This document shows positions 1 through 9,393 of a DNA stretch of 64,000 nucleotides, piece after piece (the stretch's first letter is position 1; each line of letters opens with the position of its first letter). Location: contig NZ_CP127832.1 of NCBI RefSeq assembly GCF_030389495.1, positions 620,001 through 684,000 on the forward strand, given 5' to 3'. This DNA is from Ligilactobacillus cholophilus (lineage in GTDB: Bacteria; Bacillota; Bacilli; Lactobacillales; Lactobacillaceae). Made by a program: the position numbers and the translations under genes. The notes below the pieces were generated by a model. The model had not been told where the DNA came from and searched no databases. It saw only the letters and a list, made by a program, of their open reading frames with translations.

Positions 1-918
1 ACGAACAACATCTTTTGCATCAAAATGAACAAAGCCAATGTGTGGCAAATTCTGTAACAGACGTTCTGCATCAACTAATCCACTTTGCTGATGTCCTTTA
101 GGTAAATCAATTTGAGATTTATCGCCATTGACAATCATCTTAGAGCCGAAACCTAATCGGGTCAAGAACATTTTCATTTGAGCACGTGTGGTATTTTGAG
201 CTTCATCAAGAATTACAAATGCTTTTTCCAAAGTTCTACCACGCATATATGCCAATGGAGCAATTTCAATCACACCTCGTTCGATTAAACGCTCAGTATG
301 TTCAGTACCTAGAATTGCATACAATGCATCATATATTGGTCGTAAATATGGATCAACTTTTTCTTTTAGATCTCCAGGAAGGAAGCCTAAAGATTCTCCT
401 GCTTCAACTGCTGGACGTGTTAGAATTAACTTCTCAACTTCCTTTTTCTTAAGAGCTGCTACTGCCATTACAACCGCTAAGTATGTTTTACCTGTTCCAG
501 CAGGCCCTATGCCAAATGTTAAATCATTACATTTTATATTTTGAACATATTGACGCTGACTAAAATTTTTAGGGCGAATTGGTTTTCCCATACGATCACG
601 TAAAAGTGTTGTTGTATATAAATCAGGTAAATATTTTAATGTACCCTTTTCTTCCATTTTTACAGCAGAAACAATATCTGCCTCGCTAATTGAAACCCCA
701 GATTTTAATAAACCAATTAACTCTTCAATAATTTTGATAGTTGCCTTAACAGATTCTTCTTGTCCAATTATTTTCAAATTATCCCCGAATGGACGTATTT
801 CAACATTTTTACTCTCTTCTAATAAGTGTAAATATCCATCATTAATGCCAAATAAAGCTGGCTCCAAATTAGATTCTGTAATTCGATACTCTAATTCAAC
901 ATTTTTTAATTCTGTCAA
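1..918 (-). CDS. PhoH-like ATPase, C-terminus cut by window edge
   Basis: Reading the minus strand from a TTG at 918 gives about 306 residues that run off the left edge. AGGAGG lies 8 nt upstream and an in-frame stop sits just before it, so the TTG is the best start. A Walker A motif GPAGTGKT near residue 135 and a Walker B-like ILDEAQN near residue 237 identify the PhoH P-loop ATPase/helicase family, preceded by the usual N-terminal KH-like region. PhoH proteins are around 320 residues, so only a short tail is missing. The family is linked to RNA metabolism and ribosome-associated stress functions, but the exact reaction is not settled. Family call is firm; cellular role is inferred. Confidence 0.93.
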   Translation of the reverse strand, partial: MTELKNVELEYRITESNLEPALFGINDGYLHLLEESKNVEIRPFGDNLKIIGQEESVKATIKIIEELIGLLKSGVSISEADIVSAVKMEEKGTLKYLPDLYTTTLLRDRMGKPIRPKNFSQRQYVQNIKCNDLTFGIGPAGTGKTYLAVVMAVAALKKKEVEKLILTRPAVEAGESLGFLPGDLKEKVDPYLRPIYDALYAILGTEHTERLIERGVIEIAPLAYMRGRTLEKAFVILDEAQNTTRAQMKMFLTRLGFGSKMIVNGDKSQIDLPKGHQQSGLVDAERLLQNLPHIGFVHFDAKDVVR

Positions 919-1002
919 CCAACTAACCTCCTAATTATTAATAATAAATCATTTATACCTAATATTATATAAATATTACATTTAAAAATCATCTAATCAG
1001 GT

Positions 1003-2049
1003 TTATTCATTAAAATCCATATGTTGATTCGTCTTATATAATTTAATTAATTCAATTAATTCATTTGTTTCACTTATAATAATAGTTAAATCTTCTTTTG
1101 ACAATTCACCTGTTTTATTTAAGAATTCATATAATTCCTTAATTGCATCTACTACAAATTCTTCTTCTTTATTTTTTTGATATCGAATTATTGCTAAACT
1201 AATAAAAAATGATTGGATAGCAGTTAAATCATATACAACTGTTTGATGTAATGATTCTAATAAGTAATAAAAAACATAATCAATTACATATGTCATCTTT
1301 TGCTTTATTTCACTAGGGCTGTTCTTACATTCATTAGTTAAATAATCAGAAAATTGTAAAAACATTTTTGAGTTATTTTCTAAAACACCACTCATAAATT
1401 CTTTTTCTTCTGATTTATTCATAGATTTTTTTCCATCTAACTCATGCCATTTTGAAAAAGGTTCCCATTGAGCTTTTATTTCAGCATTTGAAAAGTCTTC
1501 ATGTGCATGTACTACAAACGAGTTTGATAATTTGTAACAATATGAACTTACAGCATTATCTTTACATAAAAAATCTTTAAATCTCGTATCATTTCTACGA
1601 ATTGACGAACATGCAAATAATGCATTCAAAGCCGTGAATTCATCATTTTTAAATATTTCATCAATATCAGGCATATGCTCAATATTAGCTTCTAACATTG
1701 CAAATACATCTGAAAAATCCGTATCATCTCTAAATACTTCAATAGTTGAATTACGAATAAATTTAACATATTCACTTGATTTAAACTTTTCAACACACAA
1801 AGTATTATTAATTTGATTGATAATTGTTGCAAATTCATCAATAAATTCATCTTTAGTATATGTTTCAACATTAAAAATTATAAAAGGTAAAAGTGATGCA
1901 CGATTTATAAAAATCCAAGCTTTATGTCCATTTGAAGCTGTGTATTCTTCAAAACTCCAACTTGTAATATCGAAAGTATTTTTAGAAACACTTTCATTTA
2001 ATTTAACTCCCGGTATTTTATCCGTATCATTTCTAGCATAAAAATACAA
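1003..2049 (-). CDS. Unassigned protein with possible N-terminal DUF6933-like domain
   Basis: A 348-residue soluble protein with a TTG start preceded by GGAGAG about 10 nt upstream. The first about 110 residues (HKAWIFINRASLLPF followed by an acidic helix) look like the small DUF6933-type domain, a resemblance from memory and not a search. The remainder is helical and acidic with no catalytic motif I recognise and no signal peptide or membrane segment. It lies 15 nt downstream of the membrane protein at 2065-2667, suggesting co-transcription, and 84 nt before PhoH. I cannot assign a function. Confidence 0.7.
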   Translation of the reverse strand: MYFYARNDTDKIPGVKLNESVSKNTFDITSWSFEEYTASNGHKAWIFINRASLLPFIIFNVETYTKDEFIDEFATIINQINNTLCVEKFKSSEYVKFIRNSTIEVFRDDTDFSDVFAMLEANIEHMPDIDEIFKNDEFTALNALFACSSIRRNDTRFKDFLCKDNAVSSYCYKLSNSFVVHAHEDFSNAEIKAQWEPFSKWHELDGKKSMNKSEEKEFMSGVLENNSKMFLQFSDYLTNECKNSPSEIKQKMTYVIDYVFYYLLESLHQTVVYDLTAIQSFFISLAIIRYQKNKEEEFVVDAIKELYEFLNKTGELSKEDLTIIISETNELIELIKLYKTNQHMDFNE

Positions 2050-2064
2050 AATTAATTTTCTCTC

Positions 2065-2667
2065 CTATTTGACTACGTTAATTAAAACCTTTCCATCTTG
2101 TGCAGAATAAATTATTTCATCACTATTAGGTTTAAGTAACGATAAAGTATATCCTTTGCCAATTTCGTTTTGAATTTGAGTTGATGTTTCTAAAATACTA
2201 TTTGTTAACTCCGTATATCCACATTCTTCAGCTTTATTATGATTTTCTAATACATAATTGATTGCTTCTATATTTTGTGATGAAGTAGGTGTTATGAAAT
2301 AAGTTTTATTTTCCTTATTAAAACTAATAGTACCAACATTTTCAAAACTTTTTTGCAAATTTTTTAATGCTAATTGTTGATTGTTTTCAACTTTACTTCC
2401 CTCATCAATTCTTTGTAAGCCATTTTTTATTTTCACATTAGAAGAACTTGTTCTTACAACAGTATTTTCCTTAAGTTGATCATTAGTATTTTGCATTGAT
2501 AATTTATAAATTTTAATTCCACCTATAATTCCAATAAGTAAACATATAATAATCATCAAAACTGGTGTAATCCATTTTCCGTATCTGTGAACAGAATTAA
2601 CTAAATAGAAAATTGCCAATACAAAGATAATTATTGCCATTGCTACAATTGCAATCCAAACTGCCAC
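2065..2667 (-). CDS. Unassigned membrane-anchored protein, two N-terminal membrane segments
   Basis: 200 residues from a GTG start with GAGGAGAG about 8 nt upstream. Two hydrophobic helices occupy roughly residues 3-24 and 33-53, separated by a short basic stretch (HRYGK); the rest is soluble, polar and rich in Asn and Gln. No enzyme motif is visible. It follows the cyclo-ligase gene by 19 nt and precedes the gene at 1003-2049 by 15 nt, so the three probably share a transcript. The architecture would suit a membrane-tethered accessory protein, but I do not recognise the family. Confidence 0.7.
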   Translation of the reverse strand: MAVWIAIVAMAIIIFVLAIFYLVNSVHRYGKWITPVLMIIICLLIGIIGGIKIYKLSMQNTNDQLKENTVVRTSSSNVKIKNGLQRIDEGSKVENNQQLALKNLQKSFENVGTISFNKENKTYFITPTSSQNIEAINYVLENHNKAEECGYTELTNSILETSTQIQNEIGKGYTLSLLKPNSDEIIYSAQDGKVLINVVK

Positions 2668-2686
2668 CTAAATTTCTCTCCTCACA

Positions 2687-3241
2687 TTAGTAAATTATTT
2701 TATCTAAAGGAATATCAGTCTTTTCAATTAGCCATTTATCATTATAAATAATTTGCTCATGTAATGCTAATGAAATTTTTTTACCGTAAAATGAGTGCAA
2801 AAAGCGGTCATAATAACCGCCTCCAAAACCAATGCGCTGATTATTGTCTAATGAAAAGCCTACGCCAGGAACAATAATCACATCAGGTTGATTATTAATT
2901 TTTGATTCTTGCCATACTGGTTCACAAATACCAAATTTATTTGTTTTAAACTGAGTATGCTCATCTAATCTAACAAAGTCCATTCGATGACCTAATCTCA
3001 TTACAGGTGCATAAAGCTCTTTTCCTAAATTCCATAGCATACTAATCAAATTATGCGTATCGACTTCAGGATACTTGCTTAATGTGATTCCAATTGTAAC
3101 AGAGTCTATTATTTCTTCTGAATTTAGCGTTTTTGAAATTAGTAAATCTGTTTCTAGTTTACGTTTTTTTCTATCTAAATTATTTAATTTAGATAGAATT
3201 TCTTTTCTAATCTCATTTTTAGATTTATTTACTTGTTCCAT
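2687..3241 (-). CDS. 5-formyltetrahydrofolate cyclo-ligase
   Basis: ATP-dependent conversion of 5-formyl-THF to 5,10-methenyl-THF in one-carbon metabolism. Evidence is the C-terminal signature GFGGGYYDRFL, the N-terminal helix with conserved basic residues (KNEIRKEIL), and PDVIIVPGVGFS in the middle. I choose the ATG at 3241, giving 184 residues, the usual family length; a longer frame exists to 3325 but would add an atypical N-terminus. The start overlaps the end of the upstream permease gene by 17 nt, so translational coupling is likely; the Shine-Dalgarno (AAGGGA) is weak and rather distant. Confidence 0.92.
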   Translation of the reverse strand: MEQVNKSKNEIRKEILSKLNNLDRKKRKLETDLLISKTLNSEEIIDSVTIGITLSKYPEVDTHNLISMLWNLGKELYAPVMRLGHRMDFVRLDEHTQFKTNKFGICEPVWQESKINNQPDVIIVPGVGFSLDNNQRIGFGGGYYDRFLHSFYGKKISLALHEQIIYNDKWLIEKTDIPLDKIIY

Positions 3242-4556
3242 TTTTTTGAACTGCATCCCTTTTTGAAATATGTTTTTCAATACTCTTATCAACAAAGTAT
3301 AATACAATTCCACAAAGTAATGCAATTCCTCCTAAAAGAATTGCTTTTAATTTTAAATTTAACAGAATATACAAGCAAATTAAAATTGAAATTGATGGAA
3401 CTAAAATACCACCACGCAAATTAAATGATCCTGCATTCTCTTTTTCTGGATGTTTGTGTTTTTCCCATTGCTTTTTAAACATTACAATTGAAGTAGAAAA
3501 ATATTGAACAAGAGAAATAATAATTGTAACAGGTACTAAAAATAGATAACTTCCACTTAAGACTAGCAACATACACAAAGTTGTAGTAATAATGATTGCA
3601 ACATATGGCGACCCGTCTTTTGATTTTTTACCAAAAAATCTTGGTAGTAAATGATGCTCATTTGCTAATGAAGATGCAACATATGGCGTACTAAATGATA
3701 ATGATATTGCAACACCAAGAACAGAGCCAACAGTCCCAATTGTTATTAAAATTTTCCCCCATGTACCAAAATGTTTACCAAAAGCAATTGCTAAAGGAAC
3801 ACTACTATGTGCTATTGATGGCCCTAATATTCCAATTGCAACAAAAACTGTAGCAATATAAATTAAACTCACTGAAACAATAACCGCTACTAATTCTCTT
3901 GGTAAATTTTTTTTAGGATTTTTCATTTGAGCAGCTGCAACTGGTAAAAAAGCAAATCCCATATACATGTAAAATGCATTACTAAAAGCATTATTCATTG
4001 AGCTCAATGAGTAGTGTGTATCTGAAACAAAGTTTACTTTATGGATAAACCAAATTCCGACAAAAATAAAAATTAATAATACGCCAATTTTCAAAAACGT
4101 TGCTATGTTATCTGCGATACTTGAAGCTTTATCTCCTAATAGCCCAATAATTGCAATAATTAAAATTATCGATAATCCACTTAAATTGTATACTAATTTA
4201 TTTGAAAGTGCAGGAACCAATAATCGCATAGAGGTTAAGAATGCTGCAGTTTCAGTAGAAATAGTTGCTACACCTTGTAACCATGTAAAAAATCCAACTT
4301 CAAAGCCAGCAAAACGTCCAAACTCTTTATAAGCATATAACCAAGCAGCTCCATTTTGTTTTGTTTCACTTGATAACGCTGCATAACATAATGCTAAAAA
4401 TAGTGCTGAAATACCTGATAAAACCAATAACCAAATTAAACCATTTCCAGCCTTAGAATATAAACTTCCTGGTAGCAAAAAAATTGCCGAACCTACCATT
4501 CCATCAACACCTAATAAAAATGCTGAGAATGGGCTAATCTTATGATCTTTTGTCAT
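3225..4556 (-). CDS. APC-superfamily amino acid permease
   Basis: A 443-residue polytopic protein with about twelve predicted membrane helices. The N-terminal segment GVDGMVGSAIFLLPG is the typical first unwound helix of APC transporters (GxxG(S/T)xIF). Substrate cannot be read from the sequence; neutral amino acids are typical for this group. The charged C-terminal tail (KSIEKHISKRD) is cytoplasmic. Its 3' end overlaps the cyclo-ligase gene by 17 nt. The short AT-rich gap to the divergent ThrE-like gene (4557-4703) probably holds promoters for both. Confidence 0.88.
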   Translation of the reverse strand: MTKDHKISPFSAFLLGVDGMVGSAIFLLPGSLYSKAGNGLIWLLVLSGISALFLALCYAALSSETKQNGAAWLYAYKEFGRFAGFEVGFFTWLQGVATISTETAAFLTSMRLLVPALSNKLVYNLSGLSIILIIAIIGLLGDKASSIADNIATFLKIGVLLIFIFVGIWFIHKVNFVSDTHYSLSSMNNAFSNAFYMYMGFAFLPVAAAQMKNPKKNLPRELVAVIVSVSLIYIATVFVAIGILGPSIAHSSVPLAIAFGKHFGTWGKILITIGTVGSVLGVAISLSFSTPYVASSLANEHHLLPRFFGKKSKDGSPYVAIIITTTLCMLLVLSGSYLFLVPVTIIISLVQYFSTSIVMFKKQWEKHKHPEKENAGSFNLRGGILVPSISILICLYILLNLKLKAILLGGIALLCGIVLYFVDKSIEKHISKRDAVQKNGTSK

Positions 4557-4703
4557 ATATTGTCATCCCCTAAAAAATCAAATATCTCTCATTTTTAGTT
4601 TAGCATCATGGTCATAATTTTAAATAAATTAGTTCTCCCATATATTTTGTAATCTTATGTTATAATTTATAAATTAATTAAAATAATTAAGGAAGTTTTT
4701 TAA

Positions 4704-6005
4704 TTGGTTAAAGATTATTTAATACAACCAAATGTATCAAATAAAACATTGATTACAAATGCTGGTTTAAAATATAAAACAAATTTTATCGGAAAAATTG
4801 GAATTATGATGCTCTCTTGTGGAACAGGTGCATGGAGAGTTCGAGAATCAATGAATTCTATTGCAAAAGTATTAAATATTCGCTGTTTTGCAGATATTGG
4901 ATTAGTTTCTATTAATTACACTTGTTATGAAAAATGTAATTCTTGCTCACAAACACTTACACTATCTGAAACAGGCATTAACATGGTTAAATTACATGAT
5001 TTGGAAGATTTTGTTAACTTTTTTCAATTACATGGAACTGACTTAACTGTAGCAGAAGTATGTTCATTATTAAAAAAAATAAATCGTTCTTCTAATAATT
5101 ATTCAAAATTTACTTTATCTTTAGCTGCAGGACTAGCTTGTAGTGCCTTCGTTTTTTTGCTTGGAGGTGGAATTATTGAGATGTTTTGCAGTTTAATTGC
5201 TGCAACTTTAGGAAACTACATTAGACAAATAATTGGTAAACATAATTTGATTAGTTTGTTAGGTATTATTTATAGTGTTGCTACTGCATGCATTTCATAC
5301 GCAATCGTTTTCTATTTGTTAGAAATTTCTTTTCACTTATCTATCCAACACGAAGCCGGATATATTGGTGCAATGCTATTTGTTGTACCAGGATTTCCTT
5401 TCATTACTAGTGGATTAGATATTGCCAAATTAGATATGCATTCTGGACTAGAAAGAGCCGCATATGCATTAATGGTTATATCAATAGCATCATTAGTTGC
5501 ATGGATTATTGCTTTTTATATTAATTTAAAACCATCAAATTTTACTCCATTAAATTTAACACCATTTATCACTTTTATTCTACGTATTCCAGCAAGTTTC
5601 ATTGGCGTTTTTGGCTTCTCATTAATGTTTAATAGCACTCCTAAAATGGCATTTTTAGCAAGTATTGTTGGAGCATTTGCAAATACATTCCGGTTAGAAT
5701 TAATTGACTTTACTTCTATGCCTCCTGCTGCGGCTTCATTTGTTGGTGCTTTGTGTGCTGGAATTCTTGCATCAATTATTCAATTAAAGAATGGTGATCC
5801 AAGAATTTCTATTACAGTACCATCAATTGTAATTATGGTACCAGGTTTATATATGTATCGAGCAATCTATGATATTGGAAATTTATCACTTATTTCCGGA
5901 ATCAGCTGGTTAGTTAAATCTATTATGATAATAATTTTTTTACAATTAGGATTAGTTGTTGCACGTGCAATTTCTGATTACAAATGGCGTCACACTATAT
6001 CATAA
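4704..6005 (+). CDS. ThrE-family threonine/serine exporter, single-chain form
   Basis: 433 residues from a TTG start with AAGGAAG about 8 nt upstream. The N-terminal about 130 residues form the cytoplasmic DUF1212-type region (GAWRVRESMNSIAKVLNI, corresponding to the family's conserved 'S-G-A-x-x-x-R-V-E' helix). About ten hydrophobic helices follow, the last block (from about residue 290, ITFILRIPASFIG to the end) matching the ThrE_2/DUF3815 half. Both halves are fused here, whereas many Firmicutes encode them separately. The family exports threonine and serine; the substrate here is inferred. Divergent from the APC permease gene and followed by a strong bidirectional terminator. Confidence 0.87.
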   Translation: MVKDYLIQPNVSNKTLITNAGLKYKTNFIGKIGIMMLSCGTGAWRVRESMNSIAKVLNIRCFADIGLVSINYTCYEKCNSCSQTLTLSETGINMVKLHDLEDFVNFFQLHGTDLTVAEVCSLLKKINRSSNNYSKFTLSLAAGLACSAFVFLLGGGIIEMFCSLIAATLGNYIRQIIGKHNLISLLGIIYSVATACISYAIVFYLLEISFHLSIQHEAGYIGAMLFVVPGFPFITSGLDIAKLDMHSGLERAAYALMVISIASLVAWIIAFYINLKPSNFTPLNLTPFITFILRIPASFIGVFGFSLMFNSTPKMAFLASIVGAFANTFRLELIDFTSMPPAAASFVGALCAGILASIIQLKNGDPRISITVPSIVIMVPGLYMYRAIYDIGNLSLISGISWLVKSIMIIIFLQLGLVVARAISDYKWRHTIS

Positions 6006-6008
6006 ATT

Positions 6009-6032
6009 AAAGGAGACCATTTGGTCTCCTTT
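6009..6032. terminator. Bidirectional intrinsic terminator between thrE-like gene and OsmC gene
   Basis: Perfect 11-bp inverted repeat AAAGGAGACCA / TGGTCTCCTTT with flanking A and T runs. It sits exactly between two convergent genes and can serve both. Confidence 0.88.
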
Positions 6033-6455
6033 TTAGTAATCCCATTCAATATTTGTAGGATTTTCAACAACTGAATGTACAGGACATGCAGTTAAGCATT
6101 TTTGTAAAAATTGTTCTTGTTTAGAAACGGGAATATTACTTTGCATATCAAATTTAATTTTCATATTATAAAATCCATCTTTTATTTGTTCATTTATAAC
6201 TCCTTTTGTCTCAACATCAGTTGAAATTATTACCTTTAAAGAATCTATTTTATATCCTTCTCTTTCCGCTATTGAACAAATAGTTACATTCAAACATGAA
6301 CCTAATGCTCCTAAAAGTAATTCAGTTGGCCTAGGATATTTACCATTCCCTCCAGCAGATTTTGGCTCACTACTATCAAAAATCATTTTTCCAGAATCAT
6401 TTTTAACTTCAAACTTTTGATTCGTTTTTGATGAAATCATTTTCATGTGCCTCAT
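6033..6455 (-). CDS. OsmC/Ohr-family peroxide-reducing protein
   Basis: 140 residues. Two conserved redox cysteines are visible: C54 in the GALGSCLNV helix and C124 in CLTACPVHSVVEN, the arrangement of OsmC-like thiol peroxidases that detoxify organic hydroperoxides. The central SAGGNGKYPRPTELLLGALGSC block is the YhfA/OsmC subfamily hallmark. The ATG at 6455 has AAGAAGG about 8 nt upstream; an internal Met4 is a less likely start. Monocistronic, convergent with the exporter gene and divergent from the MATE gene. Confidence 0.9.
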   Translation of the reverse strand: MRHMKMISSKTNQKFEVKNDSGKMIFDSSEPKSAGGNGKYPRPTELLLGALGSCLNVTICSIAEREGYKIDSLKVIISTDVETKGVINEQIKDGFYNMKIKFDMQSNIPVSKQEQFLQKCLTACPVHSVVENPTNIEWDY

Positions 6456-6543
6456 AAAAATTACCTTCTTTCATATTTCTATTGTCCTTTTTGTTACAAT
6501 AATAGTAAAGAACAATTTCTTTGATAGGAGGAGTAAAAATAAA

Positions 6544-7878
6544 ATGGGGATAGAAAAATCTTTATCTAATGAACTATCTAAATACGTATTTAGAGGAATT
6601 TTAAGTACAGTTGGTGCATCAATTTATGTACTTGCTGATAGTTATTTTGTTGCTAAAAGTATTGGCGTATTAGGTGTTGCTGTTATGAATCTTAGCATGC
6701 CACTTTTTAATATAATGGAAGGTTTAGGACTTTTACTCGGAATGGGCGGTGGCACACTTTTTACGTTTTATTATTTAAAAAATAAAAAAAAGGCACAGGA
6801 AATCTATACACAAATTTTTATTATTGGAATTATTTTAGGCTTATTTTTTATGCTTTGTGGTGTTTTGTTTCCTGAAAAAATTGCTTATTTACTTGGCGCA
6901 GATCAATCAACGTTTAGATATACATTAGAATATATTAAAATTATTTTATTATTTGGTCCATTTTTTGTTTTTAACAATTTAATATTAAGTTTCATAAGAA
7001 ATGACTTTGGAACTAAAATAGCTATGTTTGCAATGATTATTTCTAGTCTTTCAAATATTTTTTTAGATTGGCTTTTAATTATCAAATTAAATTACGGTAT
7101 GTATGGTGCAGGTTTTGCTACAAGTTTTTCGCCTATAATTAGTATACTCATAACATTACCTCATTTTAAATCCAAAAATAATAATTTAAAATTCATTAAA
7201 ACAAATTTGAACATAAAAAGGTTATTTAAAGTATTTAATATAGGATTACCTTCTTTTTTAACTGAATTAAGTACTGGTGTTGGTATATTTATTTATAATT
7301 GGGTATTTTTAACAGTGAGTGGAAATGATGCTGTAGCTGCATATGGAATTGCAGCAAATGTACTTTTAGTAGCACTAGCTTTATTTACAGGAGTTGCTCA
7401 AGGAATTCAACCTATTGTAAGTCATCAATATGCCAAACGTAATTTTATAAATATAAGATTTGGATTACGCTTTGGATTGATAATTGCAGAATTTTTAGGA
7501 ATTATCTGTTTACTATTTGTAATATTTAATACAAATATAATTATTGATTTTTTTAATGCCGCTTCAAATAATACGGTAGTTACTATGGCTACACAAGGAA
7601 TTAAAATTCTATTAATTAGTTTATTATTTTCTAGCTTAAATGTAGTATTTAATATTTTTTTCTCAGCGATTAATAATTCACGAATCTCTATTTTTATGGT
7701 AATTATTCGAGGTTATATTTTACCATTATTAGTAATATTACCAATGGCACATATTGGCGGAATTATAGGTGTTTGGTCTAGTTTACTAATTATTGAAATA
7801 ATTTCATTTATAATTGAAATATTAATGTGGAAAAAAATTCAAATCAAACTTAAATATGATAATTTTAAATTTAATTAA
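6544..7878 (+). CDS. MATE-family multidrug/metabolite efflux transporter
   Basis: 444 residues starting at the ATG at 6544, with GGAGGAG about 9 nt upstream; the longer open frame back to 6445 has no ribosome site and enters the promoter region. About twelve hydrophobic helices in two six-helix halves; the start of the first (SLSNELSKYVFRGILSTVGASIYVLADSYFVAK) and second (LKRLFKVFNIGLPSFLTEL-type) repeats are visible. This matches Na+/H+-coupled MATE exporters of the MepA group. Substrate unknown. Ends at its own terminator, convergent with the arc antiporter gene. Confidence 0.88.
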   Translation: MGIEKSLSNELSKYVFRGILSTVGASIYVLADSYFVAKSIGVLGVAVMNLSMPLFNIMEGLGLLLGMGGGTLFTFYYLKNKKKAQEIYTQIFIIGIILGLFFMLCGVLFPEKIAYLLGADQSTFRYTLEYIKIILLFGPFFVFNNLILSFIRNDFGTKIAMFAMIISSLSNIFLDWLLIIKLNYGMYGAGFATSFSPIISILITLPHFKSKNNNLKFIKTNLNIKRLFKVFNIGLPSFLTELSTGVGIFIYNWVFLTVSGNDAVAAYGIAANVLLVALALFTGVAQGIQPIVSHQYAKRNFINIRFGLRFGLIIAEFLGIICLLFVIFNTNIIIDFFNAASNNTVVTMATQGIKILLISLLFSSLNVVFNIFFSAINNSRISIFMVIIRGYILPLLVILPMAHIGGIIGVWSSLLIIEIISFIIEILMWKKIQIKLKYDNFKFN

Positions 7879-7908
7879 AAAAGATGACCAATATTTGGTC
7901 ATCTTTTT
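7878..7908. terminator. Bidirectional terminator between MATE gene and arc antiporter gene
   Basis: 14-bp inverted repeat AAAAAGATGACCAA / TTGGTCATCTTTTT with a 3-nt loop, bounded by A and T tracts; serves two converging transcripts. Confidence 0.88.
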
Positions 7909-9373
7909 AATCAAAAATAATAGAACCTGTAAATAATCCTATTAAACCACTTATAGCCATAATAAAAATTAAAATCCAAACGATTAATTCTATCTTATTC
8001 CACTTCTCGTGTTTTTCTATTTTTCCTTTCCAATAAAGAGGAAAACCTGAGATCCAAACCACTGCGGCTAATAATAAGTATTTTAAACCTGCACCATAAA
8101 TCATAAAAGCAGTAAATAACGTAGAGATAAGTGCCCAAATTCCTGAGCTAAAACGCTCTTTAAATGAACTATTATTAAAACCTATCCCACAAATGACGCT
8201 TTTTAATGCATAAAGCGAAACCATTAAATATGGAACAATAGAAAGAGATGTAGAAAATTTCAACAAAACATCATATCCTGCAGAATAAACACCAGCGACA
8301 ATCATTAGAACCTGTGTAATTCCTGCAGTTATATAAATAGCATGAACAGGAGCTTCATTTTTATTTAATCCATTCAGCCATTTTGTACTTGAACCTCCTC
8401 TTCCCGCTAAACGAACCTCTTCAGCACTTAAATTTACCCATGCAATTAGAGCACCTAAAACTGAAATTATTAAACAGATATTTATTAACCAACTTCCCCA
8501 ATTGCCAACCATATGCTCCATTAATCCCGCCATAGATGGGGCATGCAAAGTTGTAATCTCTTTCGGAGACATTAATCCTAAAGATAAAATACTTGTTCCA
8601 ACTAAGAGGATTATAACTATTAGTGAACCAATTGAAGTTGCTTTTGCCACATCAGATAACTTTTTTGCTCGTGTTGCAAAGATTGTTCCTGATTCAATTC
8701 CAATAAGCGTCCACATTGCAGCCAATAAAACATTTTTACTTTGATCAAAAATCGAAATATTTTGATAATGCCCAATTTTAATATTAAATACTGCTTCACT
8801 TGCAAAATGTGACATGAAAATATGAGGTCTAAAATTTAATACTGCTAAAATTAAAAACATTGCAATTGGGATGACTTTTGCAATTGTAGTAATATTATTT
8901 AACCATGTTTCCGTATGAACTCCCTTTAATACTAAAAAAACAATTGTCCATAACAAAATGGATGCTACAATTATCGCAGGCCAACTTGTTCCATTCCCAA
9001 AAAAACTAAAAATTGTAAAACTACCAAATGCTGAAAATAAAACCGTTAAGTAACTAGCATTGCCAATTGCATCACCAGCACCATGACCATATGCTGCAAT
9101 AAAGCCACCAACATTACCAAAAATATGTTTACTCCAACCGTATATCCCATCATCTATTTCTGGTTGTTGCAAAGTCAAATTTCGATATACTGTTGCTAAA
9201 GAAAACATTCCTAATGCAACTATCGCCCATCCAATTAGAATTCCTGCAGGATTAGCTCCTTCAGTCATTGTAGATGGTAAAGCAAATATACCTGATCCAA
9301 TTGTTCCACCAACAATTAGTCCAACTAAACCGCCTAAATTAACTTTATGTTTTATCTTTTCTTTTTCTCCCAT
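7907..9373 (-). CDS. APC antiporter of the ArcD (arginine-ornithine) family, second copy
   Basis: 488 residues with about twelve or thirteen hydrophobic helices. The first helix GLIVGGTIGSGIFALPS carries the APC glycine motif; length and overall pattern match the basic amino acid/polyamine antiporter subfamily that includes ArcD. It lies 20 nt after the other antiporter, at the end of the arc locus. In Lactococcus a second ArcD-type protein exchanges arginine for alanine, so the two copies here may differ in exchange substrate; sequence alone does not tell. ATG at 9373 has AAAGAAG upstream. Confidence 0.86.
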   Translation of the reverse strand: MGEKEKIKHKVNLGGLVGLIVGGTIGSGIFALPSTMTEGANPAGILIGWAIVALGMFSLATVYRNLTLQQPEIDDGIYGWSKHIFGNVGGFIAAYGHGAGDAIGNASYLTVLFSAFGSFTIFSFFGNGTSWPAIIVASILLWTIVFLVLKGVHTETWLNNITTIAKVIPIAMFLILAVLNFRPHIFMSHFASEAVFNIKIGHYQNISIFDQSKNVLLAAMWTLIGIESGTIFATRAKKLSDVAKATSIGSLIVIILLVGTSILSLGLMSPKEITTLHAPSMAGLMEHMVGNWGSWLINICLIISVLGALIAWVNLSAEEVRLAGRGGSSTKWLNGLNKNEAPVHAIYITAGITQVLMIVAGVYSAGYDVLLKFSTSLSIVPYLMVSLYALKSVICGIGFNNSSFKERFSSGIWALISTLFTAFMIYGAGLKYLLLAAVVWISGFPLYWKGKIEKHEKWNKIELIVWILIFIMAISGLIGLFTGSIIFD

Positions 9374-9393
9374 AAAATTAACTTCTTTCTTAA

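Noticed and set aside
186-452. Plus-strand open frame opposite phoH
   Set aside because: It is a shadow of the minus-strand PhoH gene and has no ribosome site or sensible protein.
3241-3325. An extended N-terminus of the cyclo-ligase to 3325
   Set aside because: The extra residues lie inside the permease gene, are hydrophobic, and do not fit the family; the 184-residue form is normal.
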